64,000 nucleotides of DNA from Bin55 sp965116055 (GTDB lineage: Bacteria; Pseudomonadota; Gammaproteobacteria; Pseudomonadales; Azotimanducaceae): NCBI GenBank assembly GCA_965116055.1, contig OZ220466.1:1116001-1180000 (forward strand), in the 5' to 3' direction. The translations under genes and the position numbers were made by a program. Positions 43,853 through 52,314 of the stretch are shown piece by piece. Under the pieces are notes generated by a model. It made no database searches. It was given only the letters and a program-made list of their open reading frames with translations, and was not told where the DNA came from. The first letter of the stretch is position 1. Every line of letters begins with the position of its first letter.

Positions 43853-44464
43853 ATGCCTACTACCCTAACATTTAGGTACGGCGTCGGGTTGGCTGGCGGG
43901 GTGATCGTTACTCTGGCCTTGTTGTACCTTATGCAGGCAATCATTCACACGGATGAAAATCCGTTGAACGATGCCACTTCGATTACTTTAATTGAGTTTC
44001 ATAGAGTTCTTGAAGATGAGGTGCCGGAAATCAAGGATCTTAAACCGAAACCGCCCCCTCCACCTGATGAAGCTCCTCCGGATGTGCCAGCGCCACAATT
44101 CGACGCGGGCACTAATATGGGCATCGACATCGGCATGATCAACCCCGATGTGGATATTGATGTGAGTGCGGGTGGGTTCTCATCGGACGGCGAATACTTG
44201 CCGATCGTTAAGGTTTTGCCAATCTATCCGCGACGTGCTTTATCGCGAGGCATTGAAGGGTATGTTATCGTGGAATTCTGTGTGACGGAACAAGGTACGG
44301 TGCGCGATCCCGTGGTGGTCGAAGCGGATCCGTCGTCAATCTTCGATCGAGCTGCAATCAATGCAGCGTTGAAGTTCAAATACAAGCCAAAGGTGGTTAA
44401 CGAAAAGCCCGTTGAAGTCTGCGGCGTACCGAATCGAATTACGTTTGAGATGGAGGATGGCTGA
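43853..44464 (+). CDS. tonB: TonB energy-transducing protein
   Basis: 203 aa from ATG 43853; a TTG at 43835 overlapping the exbD stop (TTGA) is an alternative start. One N-terminal membrane helix (GVGLAGGVIVTLALLYLMQA) is followed by a short proline stretch (LKPKPPPPPDEAPPDVPAP). The C-terminal TonB domain has YPRRALSRGIEGYVIVEFCV and FDRAAINAALKFKYKP. The short proline region is typical of TonB2 proteins. It transmits motor energy to outer-membrane receptors for iron chelates, cobalamin or other ligands; no receptor gene is in the window. Confidence 0.92.
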   Translation: MPTTLTFRYGVGLAGGVIVTLALLYLMQAIIHTDENPLNDATSITLIEFHRVLEDEVPEIKDLKPKPPPPPDEAPPDVPAPQFDAGTNMGIDIGMINPDVDIDVSAGGFSSDGEYLPIVKVLPIYPRRALSRGIEGYVIVEFCVTEQGTVRDPVVVEADPSSIFDRAAINAALKFKYKPKVVNEKPVEVCGVPNRITFEMEDG

Positions 44465-44498
44465 AGGCGCGCTAGCCCCTTCGAATTTATTGAATCCA

Positions 44499-45905
44499 AT
44501 GAAGAGTCCAACTAAAACGATGGTGCAGTTGCTATGGAGAAGTTTGTCCTTTTGTTTAGTTTATGCCACGGTAGGTGTTGGCATGTTCGTAACTTACGAA
44601 TCGACGCCGGAAGGGTTAACGCTCTCTCTCATGGGAGAAACGTATGCGCAGGGTCGTCGTAATCGAGATAAAGACAAGGAAGATCGCGAAGAACGACAAA
44701 TTCCCACTATGACCTTGACTACTGCGGACAAACTTGGCGATGTGCAGGAGATTATTGATACAGAAAACGATCCTCAAGCAGGGTTAGAAATCCTGCAGCG
44801 CATGATAGATCGCGGTACGCGACGTTACAACGGCAACGAGCTTGCGAACATCTACAAGATGATGGCATATGCGTACTTCATCCTTGATGATATGCCTAAC
44901 ACGATCTTATACAACGAAAAAATCCTAGAACAGCGCGAATACATTCGAATTGGCATGGAGTCGACGGTGATGTTTACGTTGGCGCAGTTGTACTACAGCG
45001 AGGAGCGCTACGAAGAAGCGTTGGCTATGATCGAAGATTGGTTACTTATTGCCGACGACCCAGGTCCCAACCCGTATTTCTTTGTAGCCACTATTTATTA
45101 TCAGCAGGAGAATTTTGACCGTGCGATAGAGTATGTTGAATTGGCGATCTCTATGGCAACAGAGCGCGGGATGTTGCCCATCAAGAAGTCTTGGTGGGGC
45201 ATGTTGCGGTACTTGTACTACAAACAGGAAAACTTCCCCAAAGTTATAGAGATTCTCGAAATCATGGTACGCGATTACCCTGAACGGGATTCCTGGGTCC
45301 AATTAGCTGGTATGTACGGGCAAGAAGGATTCGAGAAAAAGCAACTATACGCGATGGAATCGGCGAATGTGCTTGGATTTTTTGACCGTGAAACCGACTA
45401 CTTGCAGTATCAGGGTGTATTAATGAACGCCGAGGTAGCCATTCGCGCCGCATGGTATTTGCAGGAAGGTTTCGATAAGGAAATCGTTGAGGATAGTTAT
45501 CAGTCGTTGAATTCGTTAGGTCAGTCCTATCAAGCGGCGCTCGAAGATGACGACGCTATCGAAAAGTTTGAAAAAGCTACCGAATTTGCAGAGGATGGCC
45601 GCATTTTCAAACGCCTCGCGCAGCTCTATCTGGGCAAAGAACGCTTCAAAACATGCTCTGAACGGGCCGATACAGCCCTAGAGAAGGGCGGTATAAATTA
45701 CGTTTACGATGTGAAAATATTGAAGGGTATGTGCGAGTTTAATCGAGATCGTCTATCGGCGGCGCTAGAGATTTTCAAAGACGCGCGCCGGGACGCGCGT
45801 CAAGAGCGAGCCACAAATGCGGAGAAATCCGCGCGCGATTGGATTCGGTACATTCAAAATGAACAAAAGCGCCTTCGACAACTTGCAGCGGCAGAGTCGA
45901 CCTAA
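44499..45905 (+). CDS. TPR-repeat protein of TonB cluster
   Basis: 468 aa from ATG 44499, downstream of tonB (an in-frame ATG at 44412 lies inside tonB). A signal-like hydrophobic segment (about 8-28) is followed by a basic linker (RRNRDKDKEDREERQ) and then repeated TPR-type helices (for example ALAMIEDWLLIADDPGPNPY and YLGKERFKTCSERADTALEK). Such a TPR protein closes the tonB2 operon in Vibrio and Shewanella and is thought to aid the transport complex in the periplasm. About 140 nt of gene-free DNA follow. Confidence 0.85.
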   Translation: MKSPTKTMVQLLWRSLSFCLVYATVGVGMFVTYESTPEGLTLSLMGETYAQGRRNRDKDKEDREERQIPTMTLTTADKLGDVQEIIDTENDPQAGLEILQRMIDRGTRRYNGNELANIYKMMAYAYFILDDMPNTILYNEKILEQREYIRIGMESTVMFTLAQLYYSEERYEEALAMIEDWLLIADDPGPNPYFFVATIYYQQENFDRAIEYVELAISMATERGMLPIKKSWWGMLRYLYYKQENFPKVIEILEIMVRDYPERDSWVQLAGMYGQEGFEKKQLYAMESANVLGFFDRETDYLQYQGVLMNAEVAIRAAWYLQEGFDKEIVEDSYQSLNSLGQSYQAALEDDDAIEKFEKATEFAEDGRIFKRLAQLYLGKERFKTCSERADTALEKGGINYVYDVKILKGMCEFNRDRLSAALEIFKDARRDARQERATNAEKSARDWIRYIQNEQKRLRQLAAAEST

Positions 45906-46048
45906 ATTCATTTAAGCAGAACTCGCACTTCTCCGTAGTGAGCTTGGTTCAATTGAATTTGGTTCACTTCCTTTACGAGACTAGCCAGCGCAGGTTTGCT
46001 GTATGCAACCCGGCCATGGCGCATATTTAGCAATTCGGCATCCTTACC

Positions 46049-46675
46049 ATGTTCACGGGCATCGCGCACGGTAAATACCGCTCCAAAGTCAATCGCCGAC
46101 GCGATGGCGTTATTGAGTTGGAACTATTGCTCGGCGATTACGGCAAATCGTTAGTTGTAGGCGCTTCCGTTGCTGTCAATGGCGTTTGTTTAACAGTCGT
46201 GGATGTTTCAACCGAGGCAGCAAGATTCGAAATCGGGCGCGAAACTGCTCGCATCAGTAATCTCGGCGAGCTGACTGACGATTCCTATGTGAATGTCGAA
46301 CGATCGTATCGTGTCGGAGATGAAATTGGCGGGCACATTCTGTCAGGTCATGTGGCGGAAGTGGCGACGACAACGAGTATTTCGTTCAATGGCTCGGAGG
46401 CTTTGCTTGAAGTTGTGGTTCCCGCAGCGTGGCGACCTTACGTGATGCCTAAAGGATTCATCGCGCTCAACGGTTGTAGCTTAACCGTTGCAGAATATGA
46501 TCGTTCAAGAGGCGTTGCGTCGATAAACCTTATTCCTGAGACGTTACGACGAACCAATCTTGTAACCGTCGAATGTGGGTCTCGGCTTAATCTAGAAGTT
46601 GACTCGCAAACGCAAGCGATTGTCGATACTGTTCGTGACATGTTGAACAACAAGCACTGGATGGCCGATCTTTAG
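46049..46675 (+). CDS. ribE: Riboflavin synthase, alpha subunit
   Basis: 208 aa with two lumazine-binding beta-barrel repeats. The invariant N-terminus MFTGI is present, with VNGVCLTVV and GGHILSGHV in the first repeat and LNGCSLTV in the second. It converts two 6,7-dimethyl-8-ribityllumazine molecules to riboflavin. No other rib gene and no FMN riboswitch are seen near it. The stop shares one base with the GTG start of pyrF. Confidence 0.94.
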   Translation: MFTGIAHGKYRSKVNRRRDGVIELELLLGDYGKSLVVGASVAVNGVCLTVVDVSTEAARFEIGRETARISNLGELTDDSYVNVERSYRVGDEIGGHILSGHVAEVATTTSISFNGSEALLEVVVPAAWRPYVMPKGFIALNGCSLTVAEYDRSRGVASINLIPETLRRTNLVTVECGSRLNLEVDSQTQAIVDTVRDMLNNKHWMADL

Positions 46676-47490
46676 TGACAAGCCGTTCGAGTTTTCACGA
46701 GCAAGTCAATGTTGCTTCGACAATGAACAACACCTTGTTATGCGTTGGACTTGACCCGAGAGTGGAATTACTGCCTGGCGTTGCGCGGAACAATCGACAC
46801 GCCGTGCTGGGTTTTTGTAAGGACATTGTGGACGCGACTAGTGAATCGGTATGTGCATATAAACCTAATCATGCGTTTTTTGCTTCAATTGGGTTAGAGC
46901 ACGATTTAGCCGATTTGATCGAATACATACATAGTCGGCACCCAGGCCTTCCAGTGATCCTTGACGCGAAACGCGGCGATATCGGTACGACTGCGGTGAA
47001 GTACGCGATGGAAGCGTTTGAACGTTATGATGCAGATGCAGTCACGGTTAGTCCGTTTCTAGGCTGGGATGCGATCGAGCCCTTTCTCGCATATGAGAAT
47101 CGCGGCGTTTTTGTACTGTGTCGCACGAGCAATCAAGGTAGCGGCTGGCTCCAAACTCAGCCGGAGGCGAAACCTGCTTATCAACAGATTGCGGAGCGCA
47201 TCGCTTCGTTGAGGATGCCAAATGTTGGGCTTGTTGTTGGCGCAACATATTTGGAAGAATTACGCAAAATTAGAGGGTTCGCCCCGCATACGTTTCTTCT
47301 CATTCCTGGCGTCGGGACGCAAGGTGCGAACGCGAAAGATGTGCTTGATGCCGGTCGCGCAGCAGATAATCCTAAGATCTTAATTAACGTTTCGCGAGGC
47401 ATCATGCACCATGATCAAACGGCGAACTTTTTGCATAGCGTGAATACGAAAGCTCGCGAATACGCTAGCCAAATGAAAATTGTCGTCTAG
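46675..47490 (+). CDS. pyrF: Orotidine 5'-phosphate decarboxylase, type 2
   Basis: 271-aa OMP decarboxylase of the longer type 2 group, final step of UMP synthesis. Catalytic residues are in PVILDAKRGDIGTTA, preceded by AYKPNHAFFASIG. The C-terminal phosphate site is LIPGVGTQGA. E. coli uses the shorter type 1 enzyme, so this is a lineage or transfer difference. The start is GTG 46675. It is the last housekeeping gene before the ubiquitin-like island. Confidence 0.93.
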   Translation: MTSRSSFHEQVNVASTMNNTLLCVGLDPRVELLPGVARNNRHAVLGFCKDIVDATSESVCAYKPNHAFFASIGLEHDLADLIEYIHSRHPGLPVILDAKRGDIGTTAVKYAMEAFERYDADAVTVSPFLGWDAIEPFLAYENRGVFVLCRTSNQGSGWLQTQPEAKPAYQQIAERIASLRMPNVGLVVGATYLEELRKIRGFAPHTFLLIPGVGTQGANAKDVLDAGRAADNPKILINVSRGIMHHDQTANFLHSVNTKAREYASQMKIVV

Positions 47491-47900
47491 GAGCCCGTGC
47501 CGTAAGAAGCATGAAACTTGGCGAATCGTCTGGAGCCGCAGGGACTGATATATCTTTGCTCGGTGCCATAGCTTGTCCGGAACTTCAAGGTAACCCGAAT
47601 CGGCCCTAGACTTGCATCAGTTCTTGATCAGCTCCATGGCCGGACGATATCCTAGTCCGTTTCGGTCCGTGTAGTGTACATTAATTCGCGTAACCAATTT
47701 ACCTTCAGTGGCGTGTGCCTGGCATACGAGAAATGCTGTCGGAACGGCGCTTGTCACTATCGATTCGGCACTTTGATCAGGGCTAACTCCCTAAAAACGC
47801 ACGCAAGGTAATAAATAGAACCTATCCATAAAGCGGTGATATATCTAATTTAACCGGGGTACACTACAATATTTGCTTGGTAGATGGTTGGGTAATAACT
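47491..47900. other. 410-nt gap between pyrF and the ubiquitin-like operon
   Basis: No gene is seen. The stretch 47563-47584 (GTGCC, three bases, then GCTTGTCCGGAACT) has a close direct copy at 52104-52121 on the far side of the island. The promoter for the operon should lie in the AT-rich part between 47800 and 47880. Confidence 0.45.
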
Positions 47901-48383
47901 ATGGCGGATCCCATTAAATTCTTCATAGATAACAAGCCTTACACTACATACAAGTCTGCCCAGTCCGTTACAGACATACTTGATCTCGCTGACTTGTCCG
48001 CAGATAAGTTCTCCCTAATTGCTCCAAATGGAGTCAAATACGCTGACGTCAAACAACAAGTCAAGATAAATTCCGGCAACCATTTCACGACTAAAAAACG
48101 AGATCAGAACTTGAAACTCGAAACTTCCATCAAAATTCAGTATAAAGTCAACGGAGAACAACAAACAACAAACGATGCCACTCTCACTGTCGAACAGATA
48201 CTTCGAACCGCTGGGAAAGCTGCCAGCGTTGATCTGCAGCAACTCGACAGTTACATCTTGGAAAACATCGGGACTAGTAAGAAATACGAACGTCTTGATA
48301 ACACTGTTGAAATCTTGAATGACGATGAATTTTTGGCGGTTCACTCGGGCGCGACTCCCGTAGCACCTATTCTGGCCCTATGA
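47901..48383 (+). CDS. Tandem ubiquitin-like (multiubiquitin) protein
   Basis: 160 aa made of two beta-grasp ubiquitin-like units. Unit 1 covers about residues 4-74 (IKFFIDNKPYTTYKSAQSVTDILDLADL, ending near VKINSGNHFTT); unit 2 about 76-150 (IKIQYKVNGEQQTTNDATL, ending DDEFLAVHSG). The parallel order of segments shows an internal duplication. The protein ends HSGATPVAPILAL, not Gly-Gly; Gly150 could be exposed by removal of ten residues. Described multiubiquitin and BilA proteins have a similar two-domain layout. The E2-like gene begins inside its stop (ATGA). ATG 47901 was preferred to an upstream TTG. Confidence 0.8.
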   Translation: MADPIKFFIDNKPYTTYKSAQSVTDILDLADLSADKFSLIAPNGVKYADVKQQVKINSGNHFTTKKRDQNLKLETSIKIQYKVNGEQQTTNDATLTVEQILRTAGKAASVDLQQLDSYILENIGTSKKYERLDNTVEILNDDEFLAVHSGATPVAPILAL

Positions 48384-48760
48384 CACCTGTGGACTTGATC
48401 TGTGCCGAGTTCCGCGAGATGGGGATCAAGCCGCATATCGTTTCTGCCGACGGATTTATTCAAAACACAGCTGTTGCTTTAACTCAACAAATCCCCACGG
48501 GCAGACTCAAGGATCAAACGCTTACGCTGGCTATTGGTTTCCAGGAAGACAGTTATCCTGACTACCCTCCGCACTTTATCTATGTGGCTAATCTTCAAGA
48601 CCCCCGGCTTCCTGTCCACTCATCGTTCGATTATGACAATCGCCACTGGAAAGCGTTTAGTGTTCCGCCAAGCGATTTTTGGGATAACCTTCCTGCATCG
48701 GAAAAGACCATGAAGACGTTTGTCAATAGACACCTGCTTCGGTTCTGGAACCAGATTTGA
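48380..48760 (+). CDS. E2/UBC-like protein without canonical catalytic cysteine
   Basis: 126 aa. The pattern of N-terminal helix, strands (LTLAIGFQ) and the SYPDYPPHFIYV turn matches prokaryotic E2-like families, where YPxxPP precedes the active site. Only one Cys exists (Cys8, in the N-terminal helix), so the usual catalytic cysteine after the YPP turn is missing; that region reads LQDPRLPVHSSFDYDNRHW. It lies between the ubiquitin-like gene and the JAB-E1 gene with 4-nt overlaps on both sides, which supports a role in the conjugation pathway, perhaps as a scaffold or by a non-cysteine mechanism. Confidence 0.72.
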   Translation: MTPVDLICAEFREMGIKPHIVSADGFIQNTAVALTQQIPTGRLKDQTLTLAIGFQEDSYPDYPPHFIYVANLQDPRLPVHSSFDYDNRHWKAFSVPPSDFWDNLPASEKTMKTFVNRHLLRFWNQI

Positions 48761-50133
48761 TTTACGATGCTGTTCTTACCCAACTGGTCCATGACAGCGC
48801 GTCCGACTATCTGCTCCGTCATGTAAACTCTGGACACAGACAAGAAGATCTGTGTTTTGCTCTTTGGCGTCCTTCAACAGGTGCTAACAGGAAAGCTGCC
48901 ATTGTGTTCGAGTTAATACTTCCAGCATTAGGCGACCGGAATTTACATAGAAGTGCGAGTTTTGAGCCTGCTTACCTGACGCGAGCTATTCGACTTGCTA
49001 TTCAGAAGGGGGCGGGACTTGCGTTTATGCACAATCATTTCACCAGCGGTTGGCAGGATATGAGCATACCGGATGTTGTTGCAGAGCGAGATCGAATTTC
49101 ACCAGCGGCCCGAGCAACTGGTTTACCTTTCGTTGGACTTACCCTTGGCACTGATCGAAGCTGGAGTGCCCGTTTCTGGAGTTGGGACGGCAATACATTT
49201 AGACGTAACTGGTGCGAAAAAGTACGCATTGCCGGTCGGAGGTTCCAGGTTACATTCAAGAATCGGCGGATCGGCAAGCGACACAGGCAACTGTGTCGAA
49301 CCGTTGACACTTGGGGGGACAAGTGTCAACGGGACATTTCCGGTCTGCATTTCGGTATCGTTGGGGTTGGAAGCGTAGGCTGTGTGATTGCCGAAGCACT
49401 AGCGCGGATGGGGATAGAAAGACTCACAATCATTGATCCTGATCGTATTGAAGTGCACAATCTGGACCGCTTGCTCTACGCATCGCAAGAGGATATTGGC
49501 CGACTAAAGGTTGATCTGGTCTCTCGTAGTGCTAAGCGATCATCCACCGCAGCGAACTTTGAAATTATTTCTTGCCCCTTGCCAGTTCAAAATGAGCGCG
49601 CCTTTGCCGCCGCACTTGATTGCGATATTCTGTTTTCTGCTGTTGATCGCCCGCTTCCTAAGGATCTTTTGAACCATATCGCTTTTGTACACTGTATTCC
49701 CGTTATATCAGGAGGCGTATTCATCGACAATAAACCTAACGGTACTTTGGGCCAAGCTGCTTGGGGAGTCACGACCGTAGGCCCAATGTTTCGTTGTCTA
49801 CGATGTGACGGTCAATACACCAGTTCGGATGTTGTGCTCGAAATGGATGGCTCCTTAGACAACCCAGCATATATCCGACGCTTGACAGAGACTGATCAAG
49901 CCCCCCGCAATCAAAATATCTTCCCCTTCAGTGCGAACCTTGCAACCTGTATGGTCATTGAGATGATTAGGCTTGTCATAGCTGACGCTTGGTGGCCTGA
50001 TCGCGCTGGTCGACAGCATTACAGTATGATACCAAATCAACTCGATGTGGAAAATCTACAATGTAATGAACATTGTTCAGTAAAGGAAAAGACTGCACTA
50101 GGCGATGACTTTAGTTACCCATTCCTTCAATAA
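48757..50133 (+). CDS. JAB metalloprotease - E1 (ThiF) fusion protein
   Basis: 458 aa. The N-terminal JAB/JAMM domain (1-about 150) has zinc ligands His92 and His94 in FMHNHFTSGWQDMSIPD, with Ser103 and Asp106. The C-terminal ThiF/E1 domain (about 180-458) has the nucleotide motif GVGSVG (203-208), IIDPDRIEVHNLDR and two cysteine pairs that may hold zinc (CLRC at 347-350 and CNEHC at 436-440). The same polypeptide could thus trim and activate the ubiquitin-like protein. The start is TTG 48757, overlapping the E2-like stop. JAB-E1 fusions are known in bacterial ubiquitin-like operons. Confidence 0.85.
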   Translation: MIYDAVLTQLVHDSASDYLLRHVNSGHRQEDLCFALWRPSTGANRKAAIVFELILPALGDRNLHRSASFEPAYLTRAIRLAIQKGAGLAFMHNHFTSGWQDMSIPDVVAERDRISPAARATGLPFVGLTLGTDRSWSARFWSWDGNTFRRNWCEKVRIAGRRFQVTFKNRRIGKRHRQLCRTVDTWGDKCQRDISGLHFGIVGVGSVGCVIAEALARMGIERLTIIDPDRIEVHNLDRLLYASQEDIGRLKVDLVSRSAKRSSTAANFEIISCPLPVQNERAFAAALDCDILFSAVDRPLPKDLLNHIAFVHCIPVISGGVFIDNKPNGTLGQAAWGVTTVGPMFRCLRCDGQYTSSDVVLEMDGSLDNPAYIRRLTETDQAPRNQNIFPFSANLATCMVIEMIRLVIADAWWPDRAGRQHYSMIPNQLDVENLQCNEHCSVKEKTALGDDFSYPFLQ

Positions 50134-50234
50134 GATACTCACTCAAGGTGGTGCTCGGGATCTGTCCGTGAGTGCCCTGTGAGGTGGTGTGAACATATTC
50201 TTATCGTGTTACGGAGACCCTGAAAGGATCGGTG

Positions 50235-51497
50235 ATGCCCCGAATAAGTGAACTTTCGATACAAAATGTTCGTTGTTTTGGTCCTACCCAGCAGGCACGT
50301 TTGGGTCGAATCACGTTGCTTGTAGGCGAAAACAGTGTGGGGAAGTCCACTTTTTTGGGATGTTATAACTCATTCGCTCGTCTCTCCAATTTGCGCACGG
50401 GTAATCCCTTTGACGTCCGTCCATTTTTTATGGGTAACTTCAATACGATAGCCCGATCAGGCGCGTCTGCCTTCACAATTGCCGGGCGATATGAAAATCA
50501 TATACATTCAGCGGCCCAATTTTGCTTCGGATGTATTGATAGAGGACAACCGTTTGAGAAGAATGTGGCATTTACTTTTTCGAGCGCAGATACATCCCCT
50601 ACCTGTATCAAGATGTCAATCAGCAACGGCAAAAAAAACGAAAGGCGACTATTGTTTCAGGGACCGAACTTTACGTTTGATATAGATTGGGCTGAAATTT
50701 CATATGTTCCTATCTCTACATGGTTATCTCGTAACGTAAGGCAAGGGTATCTTCCTTATAACGCTGATTGGGCAACTTTTGAGAAACGTGAGGGGGCTTT
50801 TACTGCGGCGAAAAAAGCCGGCGATTTCGGAAAATTCGTGAATTTCTTTCGTTCTGCAATGCCGCTGCCGAAGAAGAGGTCCTGTTTTGACATAAATGCC
50901 TTCGACCCAAGATTGAGACTCAGACTCCGTACATATACGAAGGCACCGCGTTACTTGGAGGATCCCAAGAAAAGGGCTCGCATCAGCCGCATCGGCAAAA
51001 AACTGGGTCTTTGGGAAGACATTGACATTAAAAAATTGAGTGCCGACGACTCAGGCGACAGGGAGGAGGTAACTGTAACTTTAGTCGATGGGTCATACAA
51101 TTTAACGGATGTGGGCTACGGTGTGCATTCGCTGTTGCCGCTTGTTCACGCCATAGCCTTTGCTGATACGCCAAGTATTTTCCTGTTGCAACAACCGGAG
51201 ATACATATCCATCCAATTGCCCAAGCTCAATTGGCTCAATACATGGCTGAAGGTCCACATGACTTTATAATTGAGACGCACAGTGATCATCTCGTTGATC
51301 GCTTTAGGCTCTGTGTGATGGAACAGGTATTGCGACCAGATGAGTTGTCAATCCTTTATTTTGAGAAGAGCAAGGATGGATCTGAATCAAGGATTCACAA
51401 TATTTCAGTTGATTCACAAGGGAACGTTGTAAACCCGCCTGACAGCTACCGGGAATTCTTTTTGGCAGAGACAGAACGTCTCCTTGGATTTCGGTAG
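50235..51497 (+). CDS. OLD/SMC-like AAA ATPase
   Basis: 420 aa. The N-terminal INVRCFGP and Walker A GENSVGKST are followed by a long middle insertion. The signature-like NLTDVGYGVHSLLPLVHA, Walker B FLLQQPEIHIHP and a switch stretch FIIETHSDHLVDRF complete the ABC-type site. This is the DUF3696/OLD-like group often found in defence loci. It is 100 nt after the JAB-E1 gene, on the same strand, and 16 nt before the PIN gene, with which it probably forms a pair. No Toprim domain is attached. Confidence 0.8.
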   Translation: MPRISELSIQNVRCFGPTQQARLGRITLLVGENSVGKSTFLGCYNSFARLSNLRTGNPFDVRPFFMGNFNTIARSGASAFTIAGRYENHIHSAAQFCFGCIDRGQPFEKNVAFTFSSADTSPTCIKMSISNGKKNERRLLFQGPNFTFDIDWAEISYVPISTWLSRNVRQGYLPYNADWATFEKREGAFTAAKKAGDFGKFVNFFRSAMPLPKKRSCFDINAFDPRLRLRLRTYTKAPRYLEDPKKRARISRIGKKLGLWEDIDIKKLSADDSGDREEVTVTLVDGSYNLTDVGYGVHSLLPLVHAIAFADTPSIFLLQQPEIHIHPIAQAQLAQYMAEGPHDFIIETHSDHLVDRFRLCVMEQVLRPDELSILYFEKSKDGSESRIHNISVDSQGNVVNPPDSYREFFLAETERLLGFR

Positions 51498-51513
51498 ATA
51501 GGTCAGTCTTCCA

Positions 51514-51987
51514 ATGTGCGTTGTCGCTATTGTGGATGCCAATTCTTTGCGAGTTCTTGCCACTAGGCAAGGTCAGGGCGACAGTCTGTTTCTTTCATGG
51601 ATTAAAAAACGGCACGGTATTCTAGCATTTACCAATTCCGGCAAATACTTCACTGAGATTCGAAAGAATCGCGCGGTGATGGAACTTATCCAGCGGTATA
51701 ACCAAGGGGGGCAACTGAGAAAGATATCTGCGGAGGCGCTAACAGACGCTGGCAACCGGCTAAATAAAAAATTATGCCTATCAAATGATCATCATATTCT
51801 GTCACTAGCGCTTGCCAGCAGAGCTAGGGTCCTGTGCTCAGGTGATGACGCACTCCGTAAGGATTTTAGGAATAAGAAAATTTTGCCACATATGGGGCGG
51901 CTGCGAAGGATATTATATCCTATCGATCGCAATCGTAATCGACGCCGAGAGTTTCTAAATCGACAACGCTGTGCTGATCGGCAGTAA
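51514..51987 (+). CDS. PIN-domain nuclease-like protein
   Basis: 157 aa. The PIN acidic quartet is visible: Asp8 (AIVDANSL), Glu48 (YFTEIRK), Asp92 (LSNDHHILSLALAS) and Asp111/112 (CSGDDALRKDF). The basic tail (RNRNRRREFLNRQR) could bind nucleic acid. PIN proteins are usually RNases, often toxins; here the likely regulator or partner is the preceding ATPase rather than a small antitoxin. It is the last gene of the island. Confidence 0.78.
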   Translation: MCVVAIVDANSLRVLATRQGQGDSLFLSWIKKRHGILAFTNSGKYFTEIRKNRAVMELIQRYNQGGQLRKISAEALTDAGNRLNKKLCLSNDHHILSLALASRARVLCSGDDALRKDFRNKKILPHMGRLRRILYPIDRNRNRRREFLNRQRCADRQ

Positions 51988-52314
51988 AAATAGGAGGTAT
52001 TCTTCCCTTTCTGCCAACATTATTGAGATATCGGTTCCTCCTGAAATTAGTAAAGGATCAATGATGGTGATAGATAAGGACGCGCGAGACCGAGGCTCCG
52101 CCAGTGCCGCTTGTCCGAACTAGGATCTTGCGCCGCGGGACGATTTGGCATGCGGACAGTAGGATAGTGCAGCATGATTTTGCCAATATATAGCTTCTTT
52201 GCTCCGGTTATCGCCACCAAATTTAGATATTTATCTAGTACTGTTCCAAAGGGTTTTCAACGGCTCAGACTCCTAGCCGCTTGTGTGGACGTATGACGCT
52301 TTTTCGTTTGAAGA
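51988..52314. other. 327-nt gap between PIN gene and thiD
   Basis: No gene is seen. It contains the right copy of an imperfect direct repeat (52104-52121) whose left copy is at 47563-47584. The part after 52160 is AT-rich and should hold the thiD promoter. Confidence 0.45.
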
